From contig CANMNF010000001.1 of NCBI GenBank assembly GCA_947499255.1, positions 682,001 through 746,000 on the forward strand: 64,000 nt of DNA. Direction: 5' to 3'. Positions 18,454-25,870 of this stretch are shown here, in pieces. Made by a program: the position numbers and the translations under genes. How positions within the stretch are numbered: position 1 is the stretch's first letter; each line of letters opens with the position of its first letter. Under the pieces are notes generated by a model that saw only the letters and a program-made list of their open reading frames with translations, ran no database searches and was not told where the DNA came from. Origin of the DNA: an uncultured Sphingomonadaceae bacterium. GTDB taxonomy: Bacteria > Pseudomonadota > Alphaproteobacteria > Sphingomonadales > Sphingomonadaceae.

Positions 18454-19998
18454 TTAGTAAGCGCGCGCCACCATAATCCGCTCAACCGCAGGCTCACGTG
18501 TAAAGATGCACGCGCCATCGGCAGGTGCAGCATCAAGGGACACATTGCGCAAAGTGAGCTTGAGCGCTTTTAGACGTTCTTCAACCGCTTCAAGCTGCGC
18601 GCCTGTGGGTTTGCACCACTCCACCTCCACCCAGCCGGGATAGGTTTTGCTGTCGGCGAAATGCGCTTCGACTTGCGCCCAATCGGTGATGCCGCGCGTA
18701 ATGTTGGCATCGCGGCGATCTTTCGCCTTTGTCAGCATCGTGCTTTGCAATTCCTCTAGAAGTGAAGAAATGCTGTCCGTGATCTCGTCTTGCGTCGGCG
18801 ACTGGAAAGCCGGTTTGCCCGTTTCCATATTCCAAAGCGCATCGCGGCGCAGCATGCTGACCACGCCATTGTCCATATCGCGCGTGCCAACCTCGATGAT
18901 AACTGGCGCGCCTTTGCGCACCCAATCCCACCGTTTGGCAGCGGCTTTGCCCGGCTTCTTGTCCAGCAAGACGCGCACCGCTTCACCAAGCGTAGATTGT
19001 GCGGCCAAGCGCGCTCGCAGTTCTGCGCAATAGGCGAGGAGAGCATCGTCTTCCGGCTTATCGCGTAACATTGGGAGGATAACGACCTGATGCGGGGCAA
19101 TGGCAGGTGGAACGATCAGCCCGTCATTGTCGCCATGCGTCATGATCACACCGCCCACAAGCCGCGTTGAGACGCCCCAACTCGTTGTGTGCGCTAGCGC
19201 CTGCCCGCCCTCACGATCCTGATAACGGATGTTGGCAGCCTGCGCGAAAGACGTGCCCAGATAATGCGATGTGCCGGCCTGCAATGCCTTGCCATCTTGC
19301 ATCATGGCTTCGATGGACCAGGTTTCTTCGGCGCCCGGAAACCTCTCATTCTCCGGCTTTTCGCCAGCGACAACCGGCATTGCCAACTGCTCTTCGGCAA
19401 AGGCGCGGTACATTTCCAGCGCGCGCATCGTTTCAGCTTTGGCATCGGCCTCATCGGCATGGGCCGTGTGCCCTTCCTGCCAAAGAAATTCGCTGGTGCG
19501 CAGGAACATCCGCGTGCGCATTTCCCAGCGCACAACATTGGCCCATTGGTTGAGCATTAGCGGCAGATCGCGCCAGCTTTGCACCCACCGGCTCATCGCG
19601 TCGCCAATAATCGTCTCTGATGTTGGCCGCACCACCAATGGCTCTTCCAGCTTGGCCGCAGGATCAGGGATCAATCGCCCAGCCCCATCGGAAATCAGCC
19701 GATGGTGCGTGACAACCGCCATTTCCTTGGCGAAACCTTCAACATGCTCCGCCTCACGTTCAAAATTCGCAAGCGGGATGAACAGCGGGAAATAGGCGTT
19801 CTGAATGCCCGCAGCTTTGATGCGATCATCAAGCAGGCGCTGCATCCGCTCCCAAATGCCATAACCCCAAGGTTTGATAACCATGCACCCGCGCACGCCG
19901 GACTCCTCGGCCATGTCAGCAGCGGTAATCACCTCCTGATACCAAGCGGCAAAATCGTCCTCGCGTTTGGTGGAGAGGGCGTGGCGTATATTGGGCAT
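18454..19998 (-). CDS. proS: prolyl-tRNA synthetase (short alphaproteobacterial/eukaryote-like type)
   Basis: 514 aa class II synthetase. I start it at the ATG at 19998, giving MPNIRHALSTKREDDFAAWY; the open frame continues 22 codons upstream without homology-like sequence. Catalytic motifs include the GWGYGIWERMQ-like segment (KPWGYGIWERM), PTSETIIGDAMSRWV, WRDLPLMLNQWANVVRWEMR and TSWGVSTRLVGGVIMTHGDNDGL. It lacks the large bacterial editing insertion. The C-terminal region ends ARAY, typical of the ProS type with a C-terminal Tyr. Charges tRNA-Pro in the cytosol. Confidence 0.96.
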   Translation of the reverse strand: MPNIRHALSTKREDDFAAWYQEVITAADMAEESGVRGCMVIKPWGYGIWERMQRLLDDRIKAAGIQNAYFPLFIPLANFEREAEHVEGFAKEMAVVTHHRLISDGAGRLIPDPAAKLEEPLVVRPTSETIIGDAMSRWVQSWRDLPLMLNQWANVVRWEMRTRMFLRTSEFLWQEGHTAHADEADAKAETMRALEMYRAFAEEQLAMPVVAGEKPENERFPGAEETWSIEAMMQDGKALQAGTSHYLGTSFAQAANIRYQDREGGQALAHTTSWGVSTRLVGGVIMTHGDNDGLIVPPAIAPHQVVILPMLRDKPEDDALLAYCAELRARLAAQSTLGEAVRVLLDKKPGKAAAKRWDWVRKGAPVIIEVGTRDMDNGVVSMLRRDALWNMETGKPAFQSPTQDEITDSISSLLEELQSTMLTKAKDRRDANITRGITDWAQVEAHFADSKTYPGWVEVEWCKPTGAQLEAVEERLKALKLTLRNVSLDAAPADGACIFTREPAVERIMVARAY

Positions 19999-20091
19999 TG
20001 TCAAACGCGTCCTGCAGGCCGGATGTAAAGATCGGTCAATGGCATGGCGCGCATGCCGCGCCAAGTCGATAAGCAGATGATTGCTGCAGGC

Positions 20092-20661
20092 TTAGTCGCC
20101 CAACTTGTCCAATTTTGCCTGCATCGCCGCCATTTGCGCTTTGAGTGTATCCAGCTCGCCGTCGCTATCGCCTTCGCTCTCAGCTTTAGCATCGTCTGCT
20201 TCGCCCACAGTAGCACCCGGCATGAAAGCGCTCGCCGCTGCCTGGAACATCGCCATGTTTGTTTCCGCCATTTTGGAAAGGGCATCTGTGCCCATGCTGG
20301 ACTGAAATGCTTCTTGCAGCTTGGTTTGATTAGCGCGGAAATTGTCCATTGATGCTTCGAGATAAGACGGCATCACCGCCTGCATCGAATTGCCATACAT
20401 GGCGATCAATTCGCGCAAGAAGCTGACTGGCAGCATATGCTCACCATTGGCTTCTTCTTCCATGATGATCTGCGTCAGGATCGAGTGCGTGATATCAGCC
20501 CCGGTTTTCGCATCAAGCACCTGAAAGTCCGCGCCATTGCGCGTCATCTGCGCAAGGTCGTCAAGCGTAATGTAGCTTGATGAATGAGTATTGTAGAGAC
20601 GCCGGTTGGCGTACTTCTTAATAATGATGGGCTCATCACCCTTTACCGGTTTGGCGGACAT
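20092..20661 (-). CDS. phaR: polyhydroxyalkanoate synthesis repressor PhaR
   Basis: 189 aa. The N-terminal DNA-binding domain IIKKYANRRLYNTHSSSYIT and DDLAQM is followed by the PHB accumulation-regulatory domains (THSILTQIIMEEE, LPVSFLRELIAMYG, PSYLEASM). A C-terminal acidic and coiled-coil-like tail (LDTLKAQMAAMQAKLDKL) is shorter and variable. PhaR binds PHA granules and represses phasin and its own gene until polymer accumulates. A perfect 10-bp inverted repeat lies 17-53 nt upstream of its start. No phaC or phasin gene is in this window. Confidence 0.94.
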   Translation of the reverse strand: MSAKPVKGDEPIIIKKYANRRLYNTHSSSYITLDDLAQMTRNGADFQVLDAKTGADITHSILTQIIMEEEANGEHMLPVSFLRELIAMYGNSMQAVMPSYLEASMDNFRANQTKLQEAFQSSMGTDALSKMAETNMAMFQAAASAFMPGATVGEADDAKAESEGDSDGELDTLKAQMAAMQAKLDKLGD

Positions 20662-20677
20662 CCCCTGCCTCTGCTCC

Positions 20678-20714
20678 TATGCTGCAACTCATGGCTCTTA
20701 GCACTTGCAGCATA
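20678..20714. promoter_or_regulatory. probable PhaR autoregulatory operator (inverted repeat)
   Basis: TATGCTGCAA (20678-20687) and TTGCAGCATA (20705-20714) are perfect inverted copies, 17 nt apart, directly upstream of phaR. On the phaR strand a weak TTGCCA-17-CTAAGA promoter overlaps the two arms, so a bound repressor would block it. Known PhaR sites are built from TGC-rich CTGC/GCAG elements, which fits, but the assignment to PhaR is inference from position and composition. Confidence 0.6.
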
Positions 20715-20738
20715 TAGATGGCAAATGGTACGATACAG

Positions 20739-21788
20739 TTAGCGTGAAAAGCGTGTGCCCATAAGCGTCAGCAGCTCATATTGAGAAAGGCCTGTAGCCT
20801 TTGCAGCGCTTGGCAAATGGTACGCAATTCCTAGGAAATCGCCTTCTTTGAGGTCTGGAACATCGGTGCAGTCCACGACAACCATGTCCATTGAAATTCG
20901 CCCAAGCACAGGCAGCCGGTTTGCACCATGCTGCAATGCACCCTCTGGGCCCCAACAACGCAAAAAACCATCGGCATAGCCAACTGAAACGGTCGCCACG
21001 CGCATGTCTGAGGTAGCAGTAAATTGCGCATTGTAGCCCACCTGATCACCCGCGGTAAGATTTCGCATCTGCAAAATCGCGGCTTCTGGAAAGGCGACTT
21101 GCGCTATTTTTCCCTCAAGTTCGGGACGCGCGATACCACCGTAAAGCGACAGGCCAGGCCGCGTGAGATCGAAATGGTAATCGGCTCCCAGCGCGATGCC
21201 TGCACTGTTGGCGAGGCTATATTGTTTGGCTTCAATGTGATTGGCGGCTTCGCGAAACACCTCTAGCTGCCGTGCGTTTTGCCCGCTATCTTCATCAGCC
21301 GATGCGAGATGAGACATCAGCACTGCAATCTCAAGCGTGTGCGATTGCTCCTTCACTTGCGCGATGGTGCAACCGAGCCGGTTCATCCCGCTATCGATCA
21401 TCACATGGCACGGCCCGCCACCTGCCGCCGTCCAAATACCGATCTGATGGGCGCTGTTAAGCACCGGGCGAACCCCTGTCTGGTTTGCCCAATTGGCTTC
21501 ATTGGCATTGCTGACACCATGCAACACACTGATCTGATGCGGTGCGACGTGGGCCAAGACAGCAGGCACTTCGCTCCAATGGGCAACGAAAAAATGCTGC
21601 GCGCCAGCTTTCTGCAAAGCTGGCACAGCGCTATCCACGCCAACACCATAAGCATCCGCTTTTACCGCAGCGCCTGCCTGCGCAGCTCCGGACATCTGAT
21701 CCAGCGCTTTCCAGTTCGCCATCAAAGCTTGCTGGTCGATGCGCAGGCGCAAAGTGGGTGGAGGGAGATCAGGCAGTGTCATCTTCAA
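20739..21788 (-). CDS. alr: alanine racemase
   Basis: 349 aa PLP-dependent fold III enzyme that makes D-Ala for peptidoglycan. The PLP lysine K43 lies in AAVKADAYGVG. MIDSGMNRLG and LANSAGIALGADYHFDLTRPGLSLYG follow in the barrel, and VGYNAQFTA carries the second catalytic Tyr. C-terminal beta domain: VSVGYADGFLR, GRISMDMVVVDCTD. The start overlaps the MFS gene stop by 20 nt. It supplies substrate to the wall pathway represented elsewhere in this window. Confidence 0.95.
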   Translation of the reverse strand: MKMTLPDLPPPTLRLRIDQQALMANWKALDQMSGAAQAGAAVKADAYGVGVDSAVPALQKAGAQHFFVAHWSEVPAVLAHVAPHQISVLHGVSNANEANWANQTGVRPVLNSAHQIGIWTAAGGGPCHVMIDSGMNRLGCTIAQVKEQSHTLEIAVLMSHLASADEDSGQNARQLEVFREAANHIEAKQYSLANSAGIALGADYHFDLTRPGLSLYGGIARPELEGKIAQVAFPEAAILQMRNLTAGDQVGYNAQFTATSDMRVATVSVGYADGFLRCWGPEGALQHGANRLPVLGRISMDMVVVDCTDVPDLKEGDFLGIAYHLPSAAKATGLSQYELLTLMGTRFSR

Positions 21789-23406
21789 AATCGCGCGGCG
21801 GGCCTCCTGGCAGGCCGAACCAGGCTACGATTAGCCCGAAGCCGACCACAACAATCGTGTACCACAATCCTGAATAGACATCGCCTGTTCGCGCCACAAT
21901 AAACCCGGCTATCAAAGGCAAGAACCCACCCAGATACCCCGCTCCGATATGGTACGGGATCGACATGGAGCTGTAGCGAATTTTCGTTGGAAACATCTCA
22001 GACAGGAGCGCCGCTACCGGGCCATAAGTCAAAGCAGAAAGGAAGCCGAGGAAAAGCAGGACAGCGATTATTCCCAAGATATTGAGGAAAGGCGGTGTCT
22101 GCGCGCTAAAATCAAAACCCTGCTGCGTCAGTGCAGATTGAAAGCCCGTGCGCCGTTCGGCACCATCGGCAAACCATGATTGCTCAAGGATAACAGGCAC
22201 TCCGCCAACGCTGACAGCTAAAGCTTCGGCATCGACGACGTTGTAAGCCACCCCAGAAGAGGTCAGCGTTTCAAGAATTTTGCCGCAATCAGTCTGCTCA
22301 CGGTCAAACATTTCGGCAAAAGGATCGGTCACGCATTCCGGACCTGACACAATTACAGGGCGCTCAGCGGCAGAATTTGCAAGGCCGGGATTGGCGAAAG
22401 CCCCCATCAACCAAAAGCTGGGAAACAAGGTGAACAGTGCAAGCACGGCGCCGATAATAATGGGCTTTTTGCGGCCAACACGGTCAGACCATTTGCCCAC
22501 GATAATGTAAAACCCCATCGCGATGGTGCCGGCAATCAACAAGATCCACTCAACCAATTGCGGGTCCAATCGCATTGGGCCGCGCAAAAAGGAAAGGCTG
22601 GAGAAAAATGCTGTGTACCAGATCGTTGTCAAAATGCCGGTAATCCCAAAAAGCGCCACAAAAATGCGCCGCGGATTGCCGGGATAGGTGAGGCTTTCTT
22701 TGAAAGGGTTGGCAGACGTCTCGCCAGCTTCCTTCATCGCTTTGAAAACCGGGCTTTCGGACAGTTTTAACCGCATCCACAAGGAGATGCCCAACAAGAT
22801 TATCGAAAGCAGAAAAGGAATACGCCAGCCCCACGCGATGAATTCCGCTTCGGGGATGAGTGCGCGGCACACGATAACTACTGCGATGGAAAGAACAAAA
22901 CCGCCAGCAACACTAGCTTGAATAAAGCTGGTATAATACCCGCGCTTTTCAGGCGGCGCATGTTCGGCGACATAAATCGCAGCACCGCCATACTCTCCGC
23001 CAAGGGCCAATCCTTGTGCCACGCGCAGCAGGATGATGATAATGGGCGCTGCGATACCGATAGTCTGAATACTGGGGATCATGCCCACACCCGCCGTTGC
23101 GATACCCATCAAGGTCACGGTCACAAGGAAGGTGTATTTGCGGCCCAGCCTGTCTCCCAGATATCCGAACAGGATCGCCCCGATAGGCCTAAAAGCGAAG
23201 CCGATGGCGAAGGTGGACCAAACCAGCAGCAAGCCCAGCGTATCGTTATCCGTGGCGTAAAAAACGTCTTTCAGGATATAGGCAAGCGTGCCGTAAATGA
23301 AGAAATCATACCATTCGAACACCGTGCCCGCTGAACTTGCAGCGATAACAAGGCGCACTTCTTTCTTGCTTGGCTGATGTTCCGCAGCTGCCTGACTATC
23401 GGCCAC
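21769..23406 (-). CDS. MFS transporter of the metabolite:H+ symporter (MHS) family with long periplasmic loop
   Basis: 545 aa, about 12 predicted TM segments. MHS-family landmarks include GTVFEWYDFFIYGTLA, FRPIGAILFGYLGDRLGRK, RVAQGLALGGEYGGAAIYVAEHAP and GWRIPFLLSI. It is longer than typical ProP-like members because of an about 100-residue soluble insertion at residues 338-440, between GAFANPGL and FLNILG, containing two cysteines (C358, C374). Substrate unknown; family members take up compatible solutes or organic acids. It lies between the NifU-like gene and alr and shares 20 nt with alr. Confidence 0.9.
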   Translation of the reverse strand: MADSQAAAEHQPSKKEVRLVIAASSAGTVFEWYDFFIYGTLAYILKDVFYATDNDTLGLLLVWSTFAIGFAFRPIGAILFGYLGDRLGRKYTFLVTVTLMGIATAGVGMIPSIQTIGIAAPIIIILLRVAQGLALGGEYGGAAIYVAEHAPPEKRGYYTSFIQASVAGGFVLSIAVVIVCRALIPEAEFIAWGWRIPFLLSIILLGISLWMRLKLSESPVFKAMKEAGETSANPFKESLTYPGNPRRIFVALFGITGILTTIWYTAFFSSLSFLRGPMRLDPQLVEWILLIAGTIAMGFYIIVGKWSDRVGRKKPIIIGAVLALFTLFPSFWLMGAFANPGLANSAAERPVIVSGPECVTDPFAEMFDREQTDCGKILETLTSSGVAYNVVDAEALAVSVGGVPVILEQSWFADGAERRTGFQSALTQQGFDFSAQTPPFLNILGIIAVLLFLGFLSALTYGPVAALLSEMFPTKIRYSSMSIPYHIGAGYLGGFLPLIAGFIVARTGDVYSGLWYTIVVVGFGLIVAWFGLPGGPPRDFEDDTA

Positions 23407-23453
23407 GCTCGTCCCCCTACAAAAGTTTTGTCGTCAATCTTTGAACGGGGCGC

Positions 23454-23885
23454 TTAGCGTGCACCGCCTGCGCTGGAAAGAGCGGCAATTGCTGCCCTCC
23501 ACGGCGCGAGAATTGCGCCATGGCGCGCTGGATATTCTCGCGCAGGAGAAATCAAAGTGAGATCAGGCCAGTGCGGTGCAGGCCCTTCCTCCTCCAGCCA
23601 GGCGGCCATACTCTCCCCGGCAGCGCGAAGCATATCCGGCGACATCCCGAGGGCATGACGCGCAAGGATAGCCGCAGAACCTTGTCCGACTGCGCAAGCG
23701 GTCACTGTCAGTCCAACACGCTCAATGCAGTTCATTTCATCAAGCACCAGATCAACCGCAACGCGCGAGCCACAAGTGGGCGAACGCGCCTCTCCATGGA
23801 GTAACGCTGTTTCGATCGGGGGATAATTCGCAAGCTCCATCGCAGCTGCAAGCAATTGCGGCGTGTAGAGCTTTTGCGCGCTCAC
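23454..23885 (-). CDS. NifU/IscU-like iron-sulfur scaffold homologue
   Basis: 143 aa. The fold and two of the three usual scaffold cysteines are visible: SPTCGSRV (C38) and TACAVGQGSAAI (C64). At the third cysteine position the sequence reads EYPARHGAILAPW, with no Cys but a nearby His122. The protein is therefore NifU_N-like but may not assemble clusters in the classical way. Its ATG overlaps the cvpA stop (4 nt). It is not next to suf or isc genes. Confidence 0.75.
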   Translation of the reverse strand: MSAQKLYTPQLLAAAMELANYPPIETALLHGEARSPTCGSRVAVDLVLDEMNCIERVGLTVTACAVGQGSAAILARHALGMSPDMLRAAGESMAAWLEEEGPAPHWPDLTLISPAREYPARHGAILAPWRAAIAALSSAGGAR

Positions 23886-24397
23886 TCCTGGCTCTCTTCA
23901 CTAAGCCGTGCACGGCGTTCAGCAATGATTTGCACCATCGCTTTGGAGCCTGCATCAACAAGCTGATAGGTGCGCGCTTCGGCAATCCATACAGGCCTGC
24001 CTTGTGCGCCCCATACTGTATCATATCCAAGCACCAAGAGCGAAAATGCGGCGACTACCATCACCATGCCTTTGACCGCGCCAAAGCCAAATCCCAGCAC
24101 CCGATCTATCGGTCCAAGCACGGAGCTGCGCGTCCTGCGTCCAGCCACAGTCGCGATCAGTTTCATGCCTGCATATGGAATAAGTAATAAAAGCGCGAAG
24201 GCCAAAATGGCGGCAGTTTGGGGTGAGCCGATATAGGAGAATATGGCTGCGGTGAGATCTGTATGCATGAAACGAATAGCAAAAACAGCCAATACCCACG
24301 CGGCAAGCGAAAGGACTTCCTGGACGAATCCGCGCAAGAAACCACCTATGGCGGCCACCCCAAGGATCAGCAGAACAGCAATATCAAACCCGGTCAT
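23882..24397 (-). CDS. cvpA: CvpA family membrane protein
   Basis: 171 aa with four predicted TM helices (starting FDIAVLLILGVAAIGGFLRG). The CvpA hallmark GFLRGFVQEVLSLAAWVLAV is clear, with a glycine-rich LGPIDRVLGFGFGAVKGMV segment later. CvpA proteins relate to colicin V production and envelope integrity in other bacteria. It starts 12 nt after radA stops and overlaps the following NifU-like gene. Confidence 0.92.
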   Translation of the reverse strand: MTGFDIAVLLILGVAAIGGFLRGFVQEVLSLAAWVLAVFAIRFMHTDLTAAIFSYIGSPQTAAILAFALLLLIPYAGMKLIATVAGRRTRSSVLGPIDRVLGFGFGAVKGMVMVVAAFSLLVLGYDTVWGAQGRPVWIAEARTYQLVDAGSKAMVQIIAERRARLSEESQE

Positions 24398-24409
24398 AGT
24401 GACGAAACC

Positions 24410-25777
24410 CTATTGCGTGGCCATCACCCGGTCAACGAGTGCGGCCACACCAGAAACAGGCGCGTATCGTAAACCCGCCACGTCCTGTCCTGCAAGCTCA
24501 GGCCCGATCCCGTTGGAAAAGCCCAATTTCGCAGCTTCACGCAGGCGCAATCCAGCATGGGCGCATGGGCGTATCTCCCCCGATAAAGCCACTTCGCCTA
24601 GCCAAATCGCATCTTGTGCCAAAGGCTTATCCGCCAAGGCCGAAACAAGCGCTGCCGCTACGGCCAGATCAGCTGCCGGATCGCTCAAGCGGTATCCGCC
24701 CGCCACATTGAGATACACTTCGGCAGTTGAAAAACTCAGCCCGCAACGCGCCTCCAGCACGGCCAATAACATTGCCAGACGTCCATTGTCCCAGCCCACA
24801 ACTGCGCGGCGCGGCGTGGCGCCTGATTGCAGCCTGACAATCAGCGCCTGCACTTCCACCAGCACCGGACGCGTTCCTTCAATCGCGGGAAAAACCGCGC
24901 TGCCCGCCATCGGTTCTTCCCGGCCAGACAGGAACAATGATGAAGGATTAGACACCTCAGTCAGCCCTTCGCTCTCCATCGCAAAAACGCCAATTTCATC
25001 GACTGCACCAAAGCGGTTCTTCAAACATCGCAGGATGCGATATTGATGGCTGCGCTCCCCCTCAAAGCTCATCACCGTATCGACCATGTGTTCAAGCACA
25101 CGCGGCCCTGCGATATTGCCATCCTTGGTGACATGCCCAACAAGGACCAGACAGGTCCCTTTCTCCTTGGCAAAGCGGATCAGTTCGAAGGCAGATGCGC
25201 GCACTTGGCTAACCGTGCCGGGCGCGCCTTCGATCTGGTCAGAATGCATGGTCTGGATCGAATCGACCACCAACATTGCTGGCGGATCGCCCTGCCCCAG
25301 CGTTGTCAAAATATCGCGAACCGATGTTGCGGACGCCAGCCTTAAAGGCGCATCGGCAACGCCCAAACGCGATGCGCGCATACGCACCTGCCCGGTTGCT
25401 TCTTCCCCGCTGACATAAACAACTTCGCCGCCAGCTTTTGAAATTGAAGCTGCAGCCTGCAACAACAAGGTCGATTTGCCGATCCCAGGCTCCCCGCCCA
25501 TTAAGATCGCGGAGCCCGGCACAATCCCGCCCCCCAGCGCACGGTCAAACTCCGCAAGCCCTGTTGTATTGCGAGCCAATGGCTTTGTCGGCGCATCAAG
25601 CGATTCAAACCGGATCGCGCGGCCACCACTCGACAGATCATGCTTGGCCGTAAATTTGGTTTCCGGCGCTTCTTCAACAAGCGTGTTCCATTCTTGGCAA
25701 TCCGGACACTGCCCTTGCCACCGTGTCGAAACGGAGCCACATTCTGAGCAGATATAGCGTCTTTTGGGCTTTGCCAT
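24410..25777 (-). CDS. radA: DNA repair protein RadA
   Basis: 455 aa. The start at 25777 gives MAKPKRRYICSECGSVS, where the zinc finger C10/C13/C24/C27 begins, so the 25 extra upstream codons are discarded. Walker A GGEPGIGKSTLL, the RadA-specific KNRFG motif (LKNRFGAVDEIG), VDSIQTMHSD and a C-terminal Lon-protease-like domain (GGYRLSDPAADLAVAAALVS, LGEVALSGEIRP) are in order. It drives branch migration of recombination intermediates. It heads the string radA-cvpA-nifU-like-MFS-alr. Confidence 0.96.
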   Translation of the reverse strand: MAKPKRRYICSECGSVSTRWQGQCPDCQEWNTLVEEAPETKFTAKHDLSSGGRAIRFESLDAPTKPLARNTTGLAEFDRALGGGIVPGSAILMGGEPGIGKSTLLLQAAASISKAGGEVVYVSGEEATGQVRMRASRLGVADAPLRLASATSVRDILTTLGQGDPPAMLVVDSIQTMHSDQIEGAPGTVSQVRASAFELIRFAKEKGTCLVLVGHVTKDGNIAGPRVLEHMVDTVMSFEGERSHQYRILRCLKNRFGAVDEIGVFAMESEGLTEVSNPSSLFLSGREEPMAGSAVFPAIEGTRPVLVEVQALIVRLQSGATPRRAVVGWDNGRLAMLLAVLEARCGLSFSTAEVYLNVAGGYRLSDPAADLAVAAALVSALADKPLAQDAIWLGEVALSGEIRPCAHAGLRLREAAKLGFSNGIGPELAGQDVAGLRYAPVSGVAALVDRVMATQ

Positions 25778-25870
25778 GACACTTGCGATAACTAGAACAG
25801 AAGTGGAACGCAAGTCTATCCACATCAACCGGGTGGAAAGCCGCGCGGCCATCTGCCATCACTGCGCGCG

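Noticed and set aside
20001-20285. 94-aa frame overlapping the 3' end of phaR
   Set aside because: Low-complexity Arg/Lys/Trp-rich product in another frame of phaR.
20698-20707. TTAGCACTT near phaR, first taken for half a CIRCE element
   Set aside because: No matching GAGTGCTAA arm 9 nt away; it belongs to the spacer of the PhaR-like inverted repeat.
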